The position numbers were made by a program, and so were the translations under genes. DNA of 5,765 nt, from positions 1,239 to 7,003 of the forward strand of contig PLTK01000061.1 in the NCBI GenBank assembly GCA_003164415.1. The letters run 5' to 3'. Position 1 is the first letter of the stretch. Every line of letters begins with the position of its first letter. The DNA is from Methanobacterium sp. Its GTDB lineage: Archaea > Methanobacteriota > Methanobacteria > Methanobacteriales > Methanobacteriaceae. Below, in pieces: positions 5,152 to 5,765 of this stretch. The notes under the pieces were generated by a model. The model did no database searches. It was not told the origin of the DNA and saw only the letters and a program-made list of their open reading frames with translations.

Positions 5152-5765
5152 ATGAAACGTAACACAACCGTTCTGCTAGATGAGAAAAGAATTTTCAAAC
5201 CTACTGTAGAAACGGTAGAACGAGCACATATAAAAAATTGGGAAAATGAGATTCGGAAGGGAGAAAACTTCGAGAAATATTGGGAAGAAAAGGCAGAAGA
5301 CATTGACTGGTTTCAGAAATGGGACAAAGTTCTTGATGAAAGCAATAAACCCTTCTACAAATGGTTTGTAAACGGTAAAATCAACATGACCTACAACGCT
5401 GTAGACAGATGGATTAATACCGAAAAAAGAAACCAAGTAGCTATCCTTTATGTAAATGAAAGGGGAGACGAGAAGAAATTATCCTACTACGAGCTCTATC
5501 GTGAGGTCAATAAAATGGCCAATGCACTAAAGAACCTAGGAGTAAAAAAGGGAGAAGCAGTATCAATGTATCTCCCGATGTGCCCAGAGCTCATTATTTC
5601 AATGCTTGCTTGTACTAAAATAGGTGCAGTTCACAGTGTTGTTTACTCGGGTCTGAGTGTTGGTGCATTTGTTGAAAGGATGAACAATGCAAAGATCAAG
5701 ATCCTAATCACTGCAGATGGAACCTACAGGAGAGGAAAGGTCATAAACCTTAAAAAAATATCAGA
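5152..5765 (+). CDS. acs: Acetyl-CoA synthetase (AMP-forming), N-terminal part, cut by window edge
   Basis: AMP-forming acetate-CoA ligase activates acetate with ATP to acetyl-adenylate and then forms acetyl-CoA in the cytosol; in methanogens it serves acetate assimilation. Only 204 codons plus two bases are present out of the usual ~630-650, and the frame is open at the edge. Visible features are the ACS N-terminal domain (EKYWEEKAEDIDWFQKWDKV, 41-60), KLSYYELYREVNKMANALKNLG (109-130) and the diagnostic MYLPMCPELIISML with ACTKIGAVHSVVYSGLS (139-169), part of the adenylation domain. The ATP-binding P-loop and catalytic Lys lie beyond the window. AGGT (5142-5145) is 6 bases before the ATG, a different ribosome site from the GGGGGT type of the neighbours. 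Codon use also looks less AT-biased (more AAG, AAC, GAG), consistent with a well-expressed core gene. A related short-chain acyl-CoA synthetase cannot be excluded. Confidence 0.88.
   Translation, partial: MKRNTTVLLDEKRIFKPTVETVERAHIKNWENEIRKGENFEKYWEEKAEDIDWFQKWDKVLDESNKPFYKWFVNGKINMTYNAVDRWINTEKRNQVAILYVNERGDEKKLSYYELYREVNKMANALKNLGVKKGEAVSMYLPMCPELIISMLACTKIGAVHSVVYSGLSVGAFVERMNNAKIKILITADGTYRRGKVINLKKIS

Noticed and set aside
5106..5436. Two minus-strand open frames opposite the start of acs
   Set aside because: The plus strand clearly encodes acetyl-CoA synthetase here; the antisense frames are Phe/Ser-rich shadows.
1..5765. CRISPR arrays, tRNA or rRNA genes, insertion-sequence ends
   Set aside because: No regularly spaced repeats, cloverleaf-like segments, conserved rRNA stretches, transposase motifs or long terminal inverted repeats were found by reading either strand.

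Overview
The window looks like a chromosomal segment of a mesophilic, AT-rich archaeon, most likely a methanogen of the Methanobacterium type. This is inferred from BRE/TATA-like promoters, oligo-T terminators without hairpins, G-rich Shine-Dalgarno sites of the GGGGGT type, and an acetyl-CoA synthetase start at the right edge. No marker gene settles the genus.

Layout, left to right. Minus strand: a small single-pass membrane protein (7-420) lies 46 bases downstream of a large receptor-like Ser/Thr protein kinase (467-2712), probably in one operon. The kinase has a signal peptide, an extracytoplasmic glutamine-amidotransferase-like (ThuA/DUF4350-like) sensor domain, five membrane helices and a cytosolic Hanks-type kinase domain. 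Its frame is broken by a one-base shift at about 720-723, which separates the last ~84 residues of the kinase C-lobe. Upstream on the same strand, after a strong T-tract terminator, is an 87-aa acidic protein (2803-3066) with GxxxGxxxG repeats and a Trp-rich C-terminal tail. A ~207-base divergent intergenic region follows, then on the plus strand a 561-aa M6-family zinc metalloprotease with no signal peptide (3274-4959). After its T-tract terminator comes the promoter region of acs, with two 12-bp operator-like palindromes just upstream of the BRE/TATA element, and the 5' part of acs (5152 to the window edge).

The main observation is that the small protein and the M6 protease, which are divergently transcribed neighbours, share an ungapped ~29-residue module (12 identities). 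It runs from a Cys-Leu-x-x-Ile-Lys start through a GxxxGxxxG(Y/F) repeat to a final Ala. Together with the missing signal peptide on a protease of a normally secreted family and the neighbouring receptor kinase, this suggests an undescribed kinase / small adaptor-or-substrate / cytosolic protease system. The shared module is visible in the sequence. The functional link is inference. The acs gene at the right is probably unrelated housekeeping.
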